A stretch of 12,388 nt of DNA. Source: Candidatus Aminicenantota bacterium. Its GTDB lineage: Bacteria; Acidobacteriota; Aminicenantia; Aminicenantales; Saccharicenantaceae. The stretch is from NCBI GenBank assembly GCA_022867105.1, contig JALHVH010000142.1:1-12388 (forward strand), read 5' to 3'. How positions within the stretch are numbered: the first letter of the stretch is position 1; every line of letters begins with the position of its first letter. The notes beneath the pieces were generated by a model. The model saw only the letters and a list, made by a program, of their open reading frames with translations, had not been told where the DNA came from and did not search any database. Both the position numbers and the translations under genes were made by a program. This document shows positions 1 to 6,946 of this stretch, in pieces.

Positions 1-96
1 GGCCGGGTCGTCATCGTGCCCTATCTCAAAGGCCGCTCCAGCACATCCATTATCGACAGGATCATTCGAGATAGTAACCGATCGAGCAGAAGCTGA
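1..96 (+). CDS. rfaE2: 3' end of a D-glycero-beta-D-manno-heptose 1-phosphate adenylyltransferase-like (RfaE2/HldE domain II) gene, partial
   Basis: The window opens inside a plus-strand reading frame of 31 codons ending in TGA at 94-96. The visible residues run GRVVIVPYLKGRSSTSIIDRI and then a short polar tail. The pattern 'VVxVPYLxGxSTTxIIxRI' is the usual carboxy-terminal end of RfaE/HldE domain II nucleotidyltransferases, where the last strand and the S-[ST]-T-x-I-I helix close the cytidylyltransferase fold. In that family the enzyme adds AMP to heptose 1-phosphate for the inner core of lipopolysaccharide, in the cytoplasm. The catalytic HxGH motif would lie upstream, outside the window. 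The gene is convergent with the MEMO-family gene and overlaps its 3' end by 35 bases. Another member of the same nucleotidyltransferase superfamily is possible because only the tail is seen. Confidence 0.55.
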   Translation, partial: GRVVIVPYLKGRSSTSIIDRIIRDSNRSSRS

Positions 97-1114
97 CCCA
101 GTGCCGCAGGGAGAACGGCGCGGTCGTCCCCATCCCGAGTTTCGTCAATGGCAGGGCGCCTTCGCTGTAGGTATCGGAGTAACGGAAGAGCGTTCCGTTG
201 AGCTTTTTACCCGAATCCAGGGCGATGATCTTCCGGGCCGCAAGGACTCCGAAGGGAATCGAATACTTGCCGCACCAGTAGGTGTTCCGGTAGTCGAGGT
301 AGGTCTTGCCCCAGAGTTCTTTGGTCAACCCTTCGACCTTGGCGTCGTCCATGGTCCCCGTGAGATGGTCCGCGATGAGGCGCCTGTCGAGGTCGAGGGC
401 CGTCTCCCAGGCCTTTTGCCCTTCGCCGAACGGGGAATTGTTAAAGTCCTGGCCGTAGTGATTGCCGTCGGATGAGATCAGAAAAGCGATGTCCTTCCCG
501 GCGGCGAGCCTGTTCTCTTTCATATAGGCGGCGATGACGGCGGCCAAGTTCTTCGAGACCTCCTCCATGCGCGCAAAGGGCATCGGGGCGACCATGATCG
601 GCGTGATCCTCACGTCGGGGTTGAAGTATTGCAGGAAGGGGAGGAGGGCCTCGATCGAATGCTCGAGCTCGTGGGCCTTGTCGCTGACCATGAACAGCCC
701 CTTGTCGAGACGGGCCTTGAGGTATTCCCTGAGCCCGGAAACCTCGATGGGCCCGGCCGGTCCCGGCCAGAACTTGAATTTGTCCAGGATCAGGATGCCC
801 TGCGGATCGCCGATCTCTTTGCGGACGGCGCCGTGGGTGACGCCGAAGATGACCACCTCTTTCGCCCTCAAGATCTTGAAGAGGGGATAGGTGATCCGGC
901 CGGCGTAAAGAAAATCATCGTGCGGGGAGATCGCCGCGACCAGTCCGTCGGTTCGGAAAGTCTCTTTTTCCCGGGCTTCAAGATAGTCCACGAGCGTCTT
1001 CATGCTCGCCGCGTTCCAGCAGAAGCCGACGTCGTCCTTGACGGGACGGACTTCCTGGGCGGCCAGGGGCATCAACGTTATCGTGATGATCAGGGAAATA
1101 AACAATGTCCTCAT
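62..1114 (-). CDS. MEMO family protein (AmmeMemoRadiSam system protein B) with an N-terminal signal peptide
   Basis: This is a 350-residue protein. Residues 1-20 form a signal peptide (MRT, then a hydrophobic run, then a PLAAQ cleavage region), so the mature protein should be outside the cytoplasm. The rest matches the MEMO fold, which resembles class III extradiol dioxygenases. The expected pocket residues can be placed: H65 in ISPHDD, H94 in VTHGA, HELEHSIE at 148-155, H219 in SSDGNHYG, and C281 in YWCGKYSI. These correspond by pattern to the His, His, His, Cys site of human MEMO1, which has been described as a copper- or iron-binding redox site. The start is supported by GGAGG 7 bases upstream of the ATG. 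It is the last gene of the minus-strand operon, 47 bases after the UppP gene. No AMMECR1 or radical-SAM partner is in the window. The exported form is unusual; the true substrate is unknown. Confidence 0.85.
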   Translation of the reverse strand: MRTLFISLIITITLMPLAAQEVRPVKDDVGFCWNAASMKTLVDYLEAREKETFRTDGLVAAISPHDDFLYAGRITYPLFKILRAKEVVIFGVTHGAVRKEIGDPQGILILDKFKFWPGPAGPIEVSGLREYLKARLDKGLFMVSDKAHELEHSIEALLPFLQYFNPDVRITPIMVAPMPFARMEEVSKNLAAVIAAYMKENRLAAGKDIAFLISSDGNHYGQDFNNSPFGEGQKAWETALDLDRRLIADHLTGTMDDAKVEGLTKELWGKTYLDYRNTYWCGKYSIPFGVLAARKIIALDSGKKLNGTLFRYSDTYSEGALPLTKLGMGTTAPFSLRHWVSFCSIGYYLE

Positions 1115-1161
1115 GGCATATCCTCCGGCGGGGGCGTCGGCCCCAGGCGCGCGTCCCCAAA

Positions 1162-1938
1162 CTATAAGAACAAGACGCAGGCCAGGCCCAGGGCAACCAG
1201 ATAGTACCCGAAATAATGGAGCCTGCCCTGCTCAATGATCCGCAAGAGCAGTTTCAGAGCTATGATGCCGACGACTGTGCTCAACCCGAACGCGACAACG
1301 AGAAGCCCCGGGGATATGGACGCGCCGGAGACGTCCTTGAGCTCCAGCAGAGCGGCCCCGACGATGATCGGGAGCCCCAGAAGGAAGGAGAACCGTCCCG
1401 CTTCCTTCCTGTCCACTCCGACGAGCAGCGCCGTGCTGATCGTCGTCCCCGAGCGTGAGACCCCCGGAAGGATAGCCAGGGCTTGGGCAAGGCCGATCAC
1501 GAGGGCTTTCGGCCGGCTGAGAGCGACGGGAGGCTTTTTCCGAAGTCCGGAAGCAAAAAGGAAAGCCGCAGTAACGAAGAATAAAGCACCGGCCGCCCGG
1601 GCATTCAGGAACATCTTCTCGAAGAACCCTTTGAAGACGATCCCCGCCAGCCCAGCGGGAATGGCGGCGAGGATGATCAAGCCGATGTATCGGAGGGAAG
1701 GCTTCCTTCGCGCCCCGTCCTTGGAAAGAGCGTCCCCCACGAGCGTCCGGATTTCTTTTCTGTAGATGACGCAAATTGCCGCGGCCGTCCCGAGGTGGAG
1801 GACGGCGTCGAGGAGAACGTTGTCAATATCCCAGTGCAGCCATCGCTGAGCGAGGACCAGGTGGCCCGACGAGGAAACCGGCAGGAACTCCGTCGTCCCC
1901 TGGATCAGGGCCAGAATGGAGATGATGAGATAATCCAT
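1162..1938 (-). CDS. uppP: Undecaprenyl-diphosphatase (UppP/BacA)
   Basis: The 258-residue polytopic membrane protein dephosphorylates undecaprenyl diphosphate to the monophosphate, recycling the lipid carrier for peptidoglycan and other envelope polymers. Both family signatures are present. The first is the (E/Q)xxxE plus PVSSSGH motif at residues 13-26, with Q13, E17 and H26. The second is PGVSRSGTT at 158-166, with R162 as the expected phosphate-binding arginine. The first acidic position is Gln here, which is an accepted variant of the motif. Several hydrophobic segments span 2-14, 42-60, 84-103, 114-131, 144-158, 184-200, 210-232 and 243-258. Length is near the family norm of about 260-275. 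The start ATG at 1936-1938 has only a weak AGG-type ribosome site. It follows the PPIase gene by 30 bases, so it is very likely co-transcribed. BacA overexpression is known to confer bacitracin resistance in other bacteria. Confidence 0.95.
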   Translation of the reverse strand: MDYLIISILALIQGTTEFLPVSSSGHLVLAQRWLHWDIDNVLLDAVLHLGTAAAICVIYRKEIRTLVGDALSKDGARRKPSLRYIGLIILAAIPAGLAGIVFKGFFEKMFLNARAAGALFFVTAAFLFASGLRKKPPVALSRPKALVIGLAQALAILPGVSRSGTTISTALLVGVDRKEAGRFSFLLGLPIIVGAALLELKDVSGASISPGLLVVAFGLSTVVGIIALKLLLRIIEQGRLHYFGYYLVALGLACVLFL

Positions 1939-1968
1939 GGCCTGCCTGAGTCCTGCCGAGGCCTCCGC

Positions 1969-2985
1969 TTAAAAGCCGACCGTCTTGAACCCGGCCTTTT
2001 CCTTCAGCTTGGTCACGTACGTCGAGAAGGTATCGACCTGCCTGCTTTTCTTGAGCCTGGCCTCGATCTCGGACCTGACTTCATTGAGGGGCCGGGTTTC
2101 TTTCTTTCGATCGACGATCTGGAGGATATGGTAGCCGTAGGTCGTCTCGACGATGCCGCTGATCTGGCCCACCGGGACCGAAAAGGCCGCGTCCTCGAAC
2201 GGCTTGACCATGGCCCCGCGGGCAAAGTCTTGGTAGAGCCCTCCGTTGTCCTTGGAACCCGGGTCTTCGGAGAACTGCTTGGCCAGGGCGGCAAAGTCCT
2301 CGCCGGCCTTGATTTTGGCCAGGATGTCTTCGATCTTCTTCCGGGCCTCCGTTTTTTCCTGTTCGTTCTTGCCCTGGGTGAGGAGCAGGATATGCCTGAC
2401 AGAAGCGGTCTTGTCCTCTCCGTAGGCCTTCTCAACGTCCTCCGGCTTGATCTGGGTCTCCTTCGCAAGGGTTCCTTCGAGGAAGCTGTTGGTGAGCAAT
2501 TGCTCTTCAAGGCTCTTTTTCACGTGGTCGATGGAGATGCCGTTCGTCTTCAGGGCATTGAGGAACCCCTGTTCGCCGCCGGCCCGGTCGTATTCGGCCT
2601 TGAGGGCCTTGTCGAGGTCCCCGGGGGGGACGACAGCCTTGGCCTTGAGGGCCTCGCCCAGGAGGAGCCTCTTCTCCCCGAGCTGGACCGCGCTCCGTTC
2701 GACGATGCTCTTCAGCTGCCCCGCATCCATGTCCTTAAGCTGGGCCGTGCGGCTCCCGACGTTGTCCTGGATCGTTTGAATGACCTCGGCGGTCGTGATC
2801 TCGAAGTTTTTGGCCCGGACGAGGACATTGTTGGCGGCTGGGTCCAAAGACGGGACCTTAACGCTCAAGTCCTTGGCCAGCTGGTAGGCCGGCGTGCCCT
2901 CCTTGAGAGAAATGTTCTCGGCCTTCCGGGTGCACCCGACGGCCAGGACCGCCAGGACCGACGATAAGACCAGCAATTTCTTCAT
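1969..2985 (-). CDS. PpiC/SurA-type peptidyl-prolyl cis-trans isomerase, probable lipoprotein
   Basis: I start this gene at the ATG at 2983-2985, not at an in-frame ATG 15 codons upstream. GGAG lies 6 bases before the chosen ATG and the protein then begins with a signal sequence. The product has 338 residues. MKKLLVLSSVLAVLAVGC is a lipoprotein-type signal with Cys18; the -3 residue is Ala, so the lipobox is not perfect. Residues about 55-190 are a helical SurA-N-like chaperone region. Residues about 193-292 are a parvulin/rotamase domain with VRHILL, FSEDPGSKDNGGLY, the F-x-x-A-F-S-x-P-V-G stretch, and the closing YGYHILQI. It should assist folding of exported proteins at the membrane face in the periplasm. 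It follows the dehydrogenase-like gene by 48 bases and precedes UppP by 30 bases, consistent with one operon. It could be compared with PrsA-type foldases, which are also lipoproteins. Confidence 0.9.
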   Translation of the reverse strand: MKKLLVLSSVLAVLAVGCTRKAENISLKEGTPAYQLAKDLSVKVPSLDPAANNVLVRAKNFEITTAEVIQTIQDNVGSRTAQLKDMDAGQLKSIVERSAVQLGEKRLLLGEALKAKAVVPPGDLDKALKAEYDRAGGEQGFLNALKTNGISIDHVKKSLEEQLLTNSFLEGTLAKETQIKPEDVEKAYGEDKTASVRHILLLTQGKNEQEKTEARKKIEDILAKIKAGEDFAALAKQFSEDPGSKDNGGLYQDFARGAMVKPFEDAAFSVPVGQISGIVETTYGYHILQIVDRKKETRPLNEVRSEIEARLKKSRQVDTFSTYVTKLKEKAGFKTVGF

Positions 2986-3033
2986 TATCTTCTCCAAAAA
3001 ATTAGAAACGACAATGGGATAGTATATCACAAC

Positions 3034-4176
3034 CTACTTTCCGGTCTTGATGGTTTCGCGATAGACGATGCCGCGCTCCTTCAGGCCGGCCAGCATGAAC
3101 CGGACGCATTCGGGGACCTGGCCGATGAACTCCGGCACGGAGATCCCTTTGCGCGCGTAAAGGCCCCGGGCGATCATCCGGGCGGCCACCGTGGCCGTGT
3201 ATCCCGTGGTCCGCGCCATGGAGTGGATGCCGGTCGCTTCGTCGTAGCGGTCGAAGAGGTCGTAGGTGTAGGTCACGGTCTTGCCCCTCTTCTTGCCTTC
3301 GACGATGATCTTCATGACCGTGATGTCGACCTCTCCCTCGTGGAGCTTCCATTTCGGGAAGAGGAGCTTGGCCGTGAAGTCGACGGGCTTGATCCGGACG
3401 CCCTTGATCTCGATCTCCTGGCCGTCGAAGAAGCCTGTCTCCCGGAGGACGGCCATTTTCTCGATATGGCCGGGATAGCGGAGAGTTTTTTCCTTCATGT
3501 TGGGGACGTCGAGGGTCCTGGCCAGGGTGCGGAGGCCGTCGGTGTTGAAGGCCTCGAGGGTCCCGACGACGGGGAAATTCATGCGCTCCGGGTCGGAGAG
3601 GGCGGGGCGAATGACCATTCGCCCGTTCTCGATGTAGCGGGCCGGCCGGACATATTCTTCGATGACGTCCGCCGGAGAAAAGACGGCCTTGTATTCATAG
3701 GGCCACTCGCGGTATTCGGGCAGGCCGCCGACGTAGATGAGGATGCTCATGGCCTCGTCCAGCTTCTGCCGGGCATGGGCGGCGAGGAGGTTGCTCATGC
3801 CGGGAGCGACGCCGCAGTCCACGACGGCGGTGACGCCGCTTTTCCGGGCCAGCTTGTCCAGCTCGAACGCGTCCTCGGGGAAAAAGGCGATGTCGACGAC
3901 GGCCTTACCGGCTTCGAGGACGGCTTGGAGCGTTTTGAACCCCATGAAGCCGGGGACGGAGCTGATGGCCATGTCCTGCCTCTGGACGATCCTCTTCACG
4001 GCCTTCGTGTCCGACAGGTCCTCCTGGATGGCCGTGACCCCTTTGACCTTTTTCAGCCTGGCCAGCGCCTGGGCGTTGACGTCGACGACGGTGACCTTGA
4101 AATCCTTGTCCTTGGCCAGGTCGAGGGCCATCGGCCCGCCCACAAGGCCTGAGCCTAATATGACGATCTTTTTCAT
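3034..4176 (-). CDS. Saccharopine dehydrogenase family NAD(P)-dependent oxidoreductase (saccharopine or lysine 6-dehydrogenase-like)
   Basis: The protein has 380 residues and no signal peptide, so it is cytoplasmic. It opens with a Rossmann fold: the strand KKIVILG and GSGLVGG at 8-14. Asp32 sits at the end of the second strand, which usually favours NAD over NADP. Family motifs follow: the S-S-V-P-G region at 72-76, VVDCGVAPGMSNLLA at 118-132, and TLRYPGHIEKM at 231-241. These fit the LYS9/saccharopine reductase superfamily, whose members act on the saccharopine and alpha-aminoadipate semialdehyde steps of lysine metabolism. Lysine 6-dehydrogenases share the fold and this length, and the sequence alone does not separate the two. 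An AAGGAGG site lies 4 bases from the ATG. It is first in the operon, behind a strong promoter and a leader of about 150 bases. Nothing nearby belongs to lysine metabolism, so the substrate is open. Confidence 0.85.
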   Translation of the reverse strand: MKKIVILGSGLVGGPMALDLAKDKDFKVTVVDVNAQALARLKKVKGVTAIQEDLSDTKAVKRIVQRQDMAISSVPGFMGFKTLQAVLEAGKAVVDIAFFPEDAFELDKLARKSGVTAVVDCGVAPGMSNLLAAHARQKLDEAMSILIYVGGLPEYREWPYEYKAVFSPADVIEEYVRPARYIENGRMVIRPALSDPERMNFPVVGTLEAFNTDGLRTLARTLDVPNMKEKTLRYPGHIEKMAVLRETGFFDGQEIEIKGVRIKPVDFTAKLLFPKWKLHEGEVDITVMKIIVEGKKRGKTVTYTYDLFDRYDEATGIHSMARTTGYTATVAARMIARGLYARKGISVPEFIGQVPECVRFMLAGLKERGIVYRETIKTGK

Positions 4177-4238
4177 GATGCCTCCTTGGGAATGGATTTT
4201 TTGGGGAAAGAACTCGACGAAGGGTTGCGGCGGCGGGA

Positions 4239-4292
4239 TCAGAGCCCGCTGAAAAGGTTGACGTAGCCGATGAGATGAGGACGGATGCCCAT
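4239..4292 (-). other. Possible 17-codon leader ORF in the dehydrogenase operon leader
   Basis: Between the promoter and the dehydrogenase start, the transcript holds ATG followed by 16 codons (MGIRPHLIGYVNLFSGL) and TGA. The stop lies in the loop of a GCGGG/CCCGC hairpin (minus-strand sequence at about 4234-4250). There is no ribosome binding site before the ATG. The peptide has no run of one amino acid, so classical attenuation is not indicated. The frame is open further upstream without another ATG. It may be chance; it is listed because leader and stop position coincide with the hairpin. Confidence 0.15.
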
Positions 4293-4334
4293 CGACCCGG
4301 GCGGACAGAAGAATCTTGCTCTTAACACAGGAAC

Positions 4335-4363
4335 ATTGTATGGGAGGCGGTGCGCGCTGTCAA
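4335..4363 (-). promoter_or_regulatory. Sigma-70-type promoter of the dehydrogenase-PPIase-uppP-MEMO operon
   Basis: On the minus strand TTGACA (4358-4363) and TACAAT (4335-4340) are separated by exactly 17 bases. The -35 box is perfect and the -10 box has one mismatch. Transcription should begin near 4328 and give an untranslated leader of about 150 bases before the ATG at 4176. The promoter sits directly downstream of the intrinsic terminator of the previous unit, so the two transcripts are separated. The leader contains a GCGGG/CCCGC hairpin, but I recognise no known riboswitch in it. Confidence 0.75.
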
Positions 4364-4380
4364 ATATGAGAGAAAAGAGC

Positions 4381-4410
4381 TGGAAAAGACGCGACCTGAA
4401 GGCGGCGTCT
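4381..4410 (-). terminator. Intrinsic terminator of the C26/DUF6786-like unit
   Basis: On the minus strand, AGACGC at the stop codon pairs perfectly with GCGTCT (plus 4405-4410 with 4387-4392). After one C-C mismatch, three more pairs close a TTCA loop. A TTTT run follows directly. The stem begins inside the TAG stop codon of the lipoprotein gene, so the terminator is as compact as it can be. It insulates the next operon, whose -35 box begins about 20 bases further on. Confidence 0.75.
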
Positions 4411-5638
4411 ACTTATGGAACACTTCTTTGATCTCTTGGATCCCCACCCCCAGCGCCTGCCTGGCGATCATGTCGAGCGACTTTTCATCCCCCTGAAAAT
4501 GCATCGTCGTGTGGACGTGGCGTATCGAGGCCCCCGGGGCGAGGGCGGCCGCGGGAGAGGAGGATTCGAGTTCGTAGAACGGTCCGAGCGGCTTGGCGCC
4601 CGGAGATGCCGGTCCGTCGTTGTAGCTGTTGACCACGTCTCCGGCGAACGGGTTCTCCTGGACCTCCCACATGGAATTGACGTAATCCGCAGCTTTCTCC
4701 GGGAGGGTCAGGTGGACGAGGGTCAGGACGCGTTCGGCGGCATCGTAGCTCCCGGCGAAAGGCTTCACCCTCTTGGGCGAAAGCCCGATCTTGCTCCGGA
4801 ACGCCCCGTCGCCGCTGAAGAAGAGGACCCCGTCCTTGACGATCAGGCGGCCGGCCGGGACCTTCCCGAAGTACGCGTCATTGACGGCCGGGCCGAGCTC
4901 GGCCTCCGGGCCCGGCTTGAACGGGATGACGATGGTCGTCGCGGGAGAGGGGTTGAACATGCCCAGGACCCAGATGGAAAGGAGCCCCGTGTCCCTGGTC
5001 CAGGGGTCCGTTCCCGTGTTCGTGACCGAGTTGTCGGATTGGAAGGCGACCATCTTGACGCCGCCGGGGACCGTTAGGCCCAAGGCCGCGACTTCAGGCC
5101 CTCCGAGGAGTTTCACTTCGCGGTCGACGACCAGGTCGAAGACGGCGTCGGAATAATTGACGAGGCGGATGGCCTTCTTGAAGCGGACGGCTTCTTCCTC
5201 CCTGGAGACGACGTCGAAAGAGCCCTCGTTGACGGCGGGCGGGGTGAACCAGTGGTCGAGATCGAAGGGGTCGCCCTTCTTGAAGAAGATGGAGAACGGA
5301 CCGCCTTCGGGGCCGAGCCAGAAACGGTCCTCGCCGCCGAAGGCGTTGATGTGGACGTTGTTGACGCCCGAGGCGAGGAGCTCGCGGTTGATCCAGCCGA
5401 AGCTCGGACCGTCCGGACCTCCGGCCGTGCTGGTCATGACCCGGCCCTGCAGGTCGGGGTTCACGGCCACCCGGGCGTTCCCGTCCTCGTCCGAAAGCAC
5501 GACAACCTTTGAGTGCTTCGTCAGGAAGTCGATGTCGTCCTTGAAGAGGACGCCCCGGGATCGCGGCGCCTTGGCCGGCTTCGCGCACGCGGCTGCCAAT
5601 ATCGAAAGAAAGATGATCGCCCAAACCGGGTTTCTCAT
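4409..5638 (-). CDS. DUF6786-like putative lipoprotein
   Basis: The 409-residue protein starts with a lipoprotein-type signal, MRNPVWAIIFLSILAAAC, with Cys18 as the candidate lipidation site. It is therefore probably anchored in the periplasm or outer membrane. The body carries conserved-looking blocks: GRVMTSTAGG at about 65-74, GWINRELL, a very distinctive FGGEDRFWLGPEGGPFSIFF at about 99-118, DHWFTPP, and near the end SIRHVHTTMHFQG. I recall these blocks from the DUF6786 family, all-beta proteins with a galactose-mutarotase-like look. No catalytic assignment can be made, although the conserved His, Glu and Arg around GGEDRFWLGPEGG suggest carbohydrate binding. A strong AAGGAGG site precedes the ATG. 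It lies 131 bases after the C26-like gene with no promoter that I can see between them, and it ends in a terminator. The family name is from memory and the function is unknown. Confidence 0.6.
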   Translation of the reverse strand: MRNPVWAIIFLSILAAACAKPAKAPRSRGVLFKDDIDFLTKHSKVVVLSDEDGNARVAVNPDLQGRVMTSTAGGPDGPSFGWINRELLASGVNNVHINAFGGEDRFWLGPEGGPFSIFFKKGDPFDLDHWFTPPAVNEGSFDVVSREEEAVRFKKAIRLVNYSDAVFDLVVDREVKLLGGPEVAALGLTVPGGVKMVAFQSDNSVTNTGTDPWTRDTGLLSIWVLGMFNPSPATTIVIPFKPGPEAELGPAVNDAYFGKVPAGRLIVKDGVLFFSGDGAFRSKIGLSPKRVKPFAGSYDAAERVLTLVHLTLPEKAADYVNSMWEVQENPFAGDVVNSYNDGPASPGAKPLGPFYELESSSPAAALAPGASIRHVHTTMHFQGDEKSLDMIARQALGVGIQEIKEVFHK

Positions 5639-5692
5639 GAGGCCTCCTTGCGGATACTATTATTTTCTTCCAGGAGCCGTTTCACCTCATGC

Positions 5693-5755
5693 TCAGGAGG
5701 CCCGTTGGCAGCCGCTCTTGCAGTGTGACACTCTCGGAACCGTGAATCGCTTCAT
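5693..5755 (-). CDS. Possible 20-residue peptide ORF between the C26-like and DUF6786-like genes
   Basis: The ORF starts at an ATG preceded by AGGAG at 5-base spacing and begins 14 bases after the stop of the upstream gene. It encodes 20 residues starting MKRFTVPR, with Cys at 12 and 16 (CKSGC), and ends in TGA. The spacing and ribosome site are what a translated gene in an operon would have. The product is too short to match to any family. The site could instead be a leftover of a longer gene, since a second frame through the same bases stays open for about 38 codons up to TGA, close to the next gene's start. Confidence 0.22.
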   Translation of the reverse strand: MKRFTVPRVSHCKSGCQRAS

Positions 5756-5769
5756 GAGAGCTCCTTTCG

Positions 5770-6903
5770 TCATTGATACAATTTTCGGCTGAGCCACCGC
5801 CAGATGCCCTTGTTGAATGCGAAACTCGGCGGGGTCGCTTCAAGGAGGCCCTTGAAGCTGAAGGGCGCGTCCTTTGGCGACAGCTTGAACTGAGCTTCGC
5901 CCTCCCAGAGCATCCGGTTCTCCGGGTGGAACTGGATGCCGAGGACGTTGGGGTAGTTCTCATGCGCGACGGCCTCGACGATCTTCCCATCCATGGACGT
6001 GGCGATGACCTTGAGCCCCTTGCCCAATTTTTCCAGCGCCTGGTGGTGGGAGCTGAGGATACGCGGATGGTCGGCCGTCCCGAAGCCCATCTCCGAACAG
6101 AAGATCCCATGCTCTTCAAGCTGGATCTTGTGGAAGTTTTGGGCCATCAGCTTTTCTTGGGGGTACAGCCGGTCATAGGGATTGTTGTGCCATTGTTCGG
6201 GGTCGAGAGCGAGGACATCCTCGACGTCCGGCTTGCCGTAGACTTCGGACCAGATGTCCTGGATGAGGGTCCCGCCCGTGCCGACGTTCAGGCTCTGGCA
6301 GCCCAAACAGATCCCCAGGACCGGGAAGCCGGGCTTGTCCTCGAGGAGCGCCTTGTGCGCCGGGTCCTGGAGCCCGCCCAAGAGGTGGAATATCGCGGAG
6401 AGCTCGAATTCATGGCGCACGGGGTCCTCGATCACGGTCAGGAGATTCGTCTTTTCCTTGTAGGTGGAGGGAGGGATGTCGGGGCCGCCGAAAAAGATGA
6501 TGCCGTCGGACCCTTTAAAGATCTTTTCGAACTCGGGCGTGCAGGCGTTCTTTTTGAAGAGGACGTCCCGGCCGATCTCCGCCGAAACGGGATGGAAGCG
6601 GAACCAGTCGAAGCCGTTGTCCTTGACGTACTGCCGGGATTCCGCGTACTTCGTCGCCTCCTGCTCGTGGTAGACGCCGATAACGACGAGGTCCGGAACG
6701 TCGAGGCAGGCGTATTTCCTGAGCGCCGCGACGGCCTTGATCGAGCCGATCGAAGGATAGAAGACCGTGAGCCGAACGTCCTTGTGGGCCGCGGGGGCCG
6801 TGTCGAAGAACCCTTCTCCCGCCTGGGAAAAGAGGGGCGCCCGGACGGCCAGGAGGATGAGGATCATAAAGGCCGCGGAACTTTTTAAATTTAGATTCGG
6901 CAT
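5770..6903 (-). CDS. Exported class I glutamine amidotransferase-like protein, peptidase C26 type (gamma-glutamyl hydrolase-like)
   Basis: The 377-residue protein has an N-terminal signal peptide (hydrophobic residues about 8-25, cleavage near APLFSQ-AGEG), so it is predicted outside the cytoplasm. The core from about 134 to 340 is a class I amidotransferase fold of the peptidase C26 group. It has the oxyanion strand GIIFFGGPD, the nucleophile elbow LGICLGCQ with Cys199, the SSHHQALEKLGKGL stretch at 284-297 typical of gamma-glutamyl hydrolases such as PuuD, and GIQFHPE with His326 and Glu328. The triad Cys-His-Glu is complete, so an active hydrolase of gamma-glutamyl or similar amide bonds is likely. 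Residues 40-130 are a family-specific N-terminal part with a Rossmann-like half. The ATG has GGAGGG about 5 bases upstream. It is first in a two- or three-gene unit with the DUF6786-like lipoprotein. Its substrate is unknown; the export is the odd part. Confidence 0.82.
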   Translation of the reverse strand: MPNLNLKSSAAFMILILLAVRAPLFSQAGEGFFDTAPAAHKDVRLTVFYPSIGSIKAVAALRKYACLDVPDLVVIGVYHEQEATKYAESRQYVKDNGFDWFRFHPVSAEIGRDVLFKKNACTPEFEKIFKGSDGIIFFGGPDIPPSTYKEKTNLLTVIEDPVRHEFELSAIFHLLGGLQDPAHKALLEDKPGFPVLGICLGCQSLNVGTGGTLIQDIWSEVYGKPDVEDVLALDPEQWHNNPYDRLYPQEKLMAQNFHKIQLEEHGIFCSEMGFGTADHPRILSSHHQALEKLGKGLKVIATSMDGKIVEAVAHENYPNVLGIQFHPENRMLWEGEAQFKLSPKDAPFSFKGLLEATPPSFAFNKGIWRWLSRKLYQ

Positions 6904-6917
6904 GCGTCCCTCCAGTT

Positions 6918-6946
6918 ATTATATCGGGCCCGTCCGGTTTTGACAA
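6918..6946 (-). promoter_or_regulatory. Promoter of the C26-like gene unit
   Basis: On the minus strand TTGTCA (6941-6946) and a perfect TATAAT (6918-6923) are separated by 17 bases. The expected start point, about 7 bases beyond the -10 box, is near 6911, only about 8 bases before the ATG and inside the ribosome site (GGAGGG, 6908-6913). The leader would be extremely short. A palindrome, AACATGTT at 6945-6952, touches the -35 box and could bind a regulator. Both points are inference. Confidence 0.65.

Noticed and set aside
1795..2967. A 390-codon plus-strand open frame opposite the PPIase gene
   Set aside because: It is a shadow of high-GC coding on the other strand. The minus frame has clear rotamase motifs, a signal sequence and a ribosome site; the plus frame has none.
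3223..4152. A 309-codon plus-strand open frame opposite the dehydrogenase
   Set aside because: It is rich in Val, Asp and Gly as typical antisense frames are, and lacks a ribosome site.
4177..4334. Lysine riboswitch in the leader of the lysine-dehydrogenase-like gene
   Set aside because: The leader is about 150 bases with one small hairpin. I see none of the long multi-helix lysine-box structure and no terminator stem.
5773..6888. A 371-codon plus-strand open frame opposite the C26-like gene
   Set aside because: It mirrors the minus-strand gene, which carries a full Cys-His-Glu triad and a promoter. The plus frame shows low-complexity acidic sequence with no motif.
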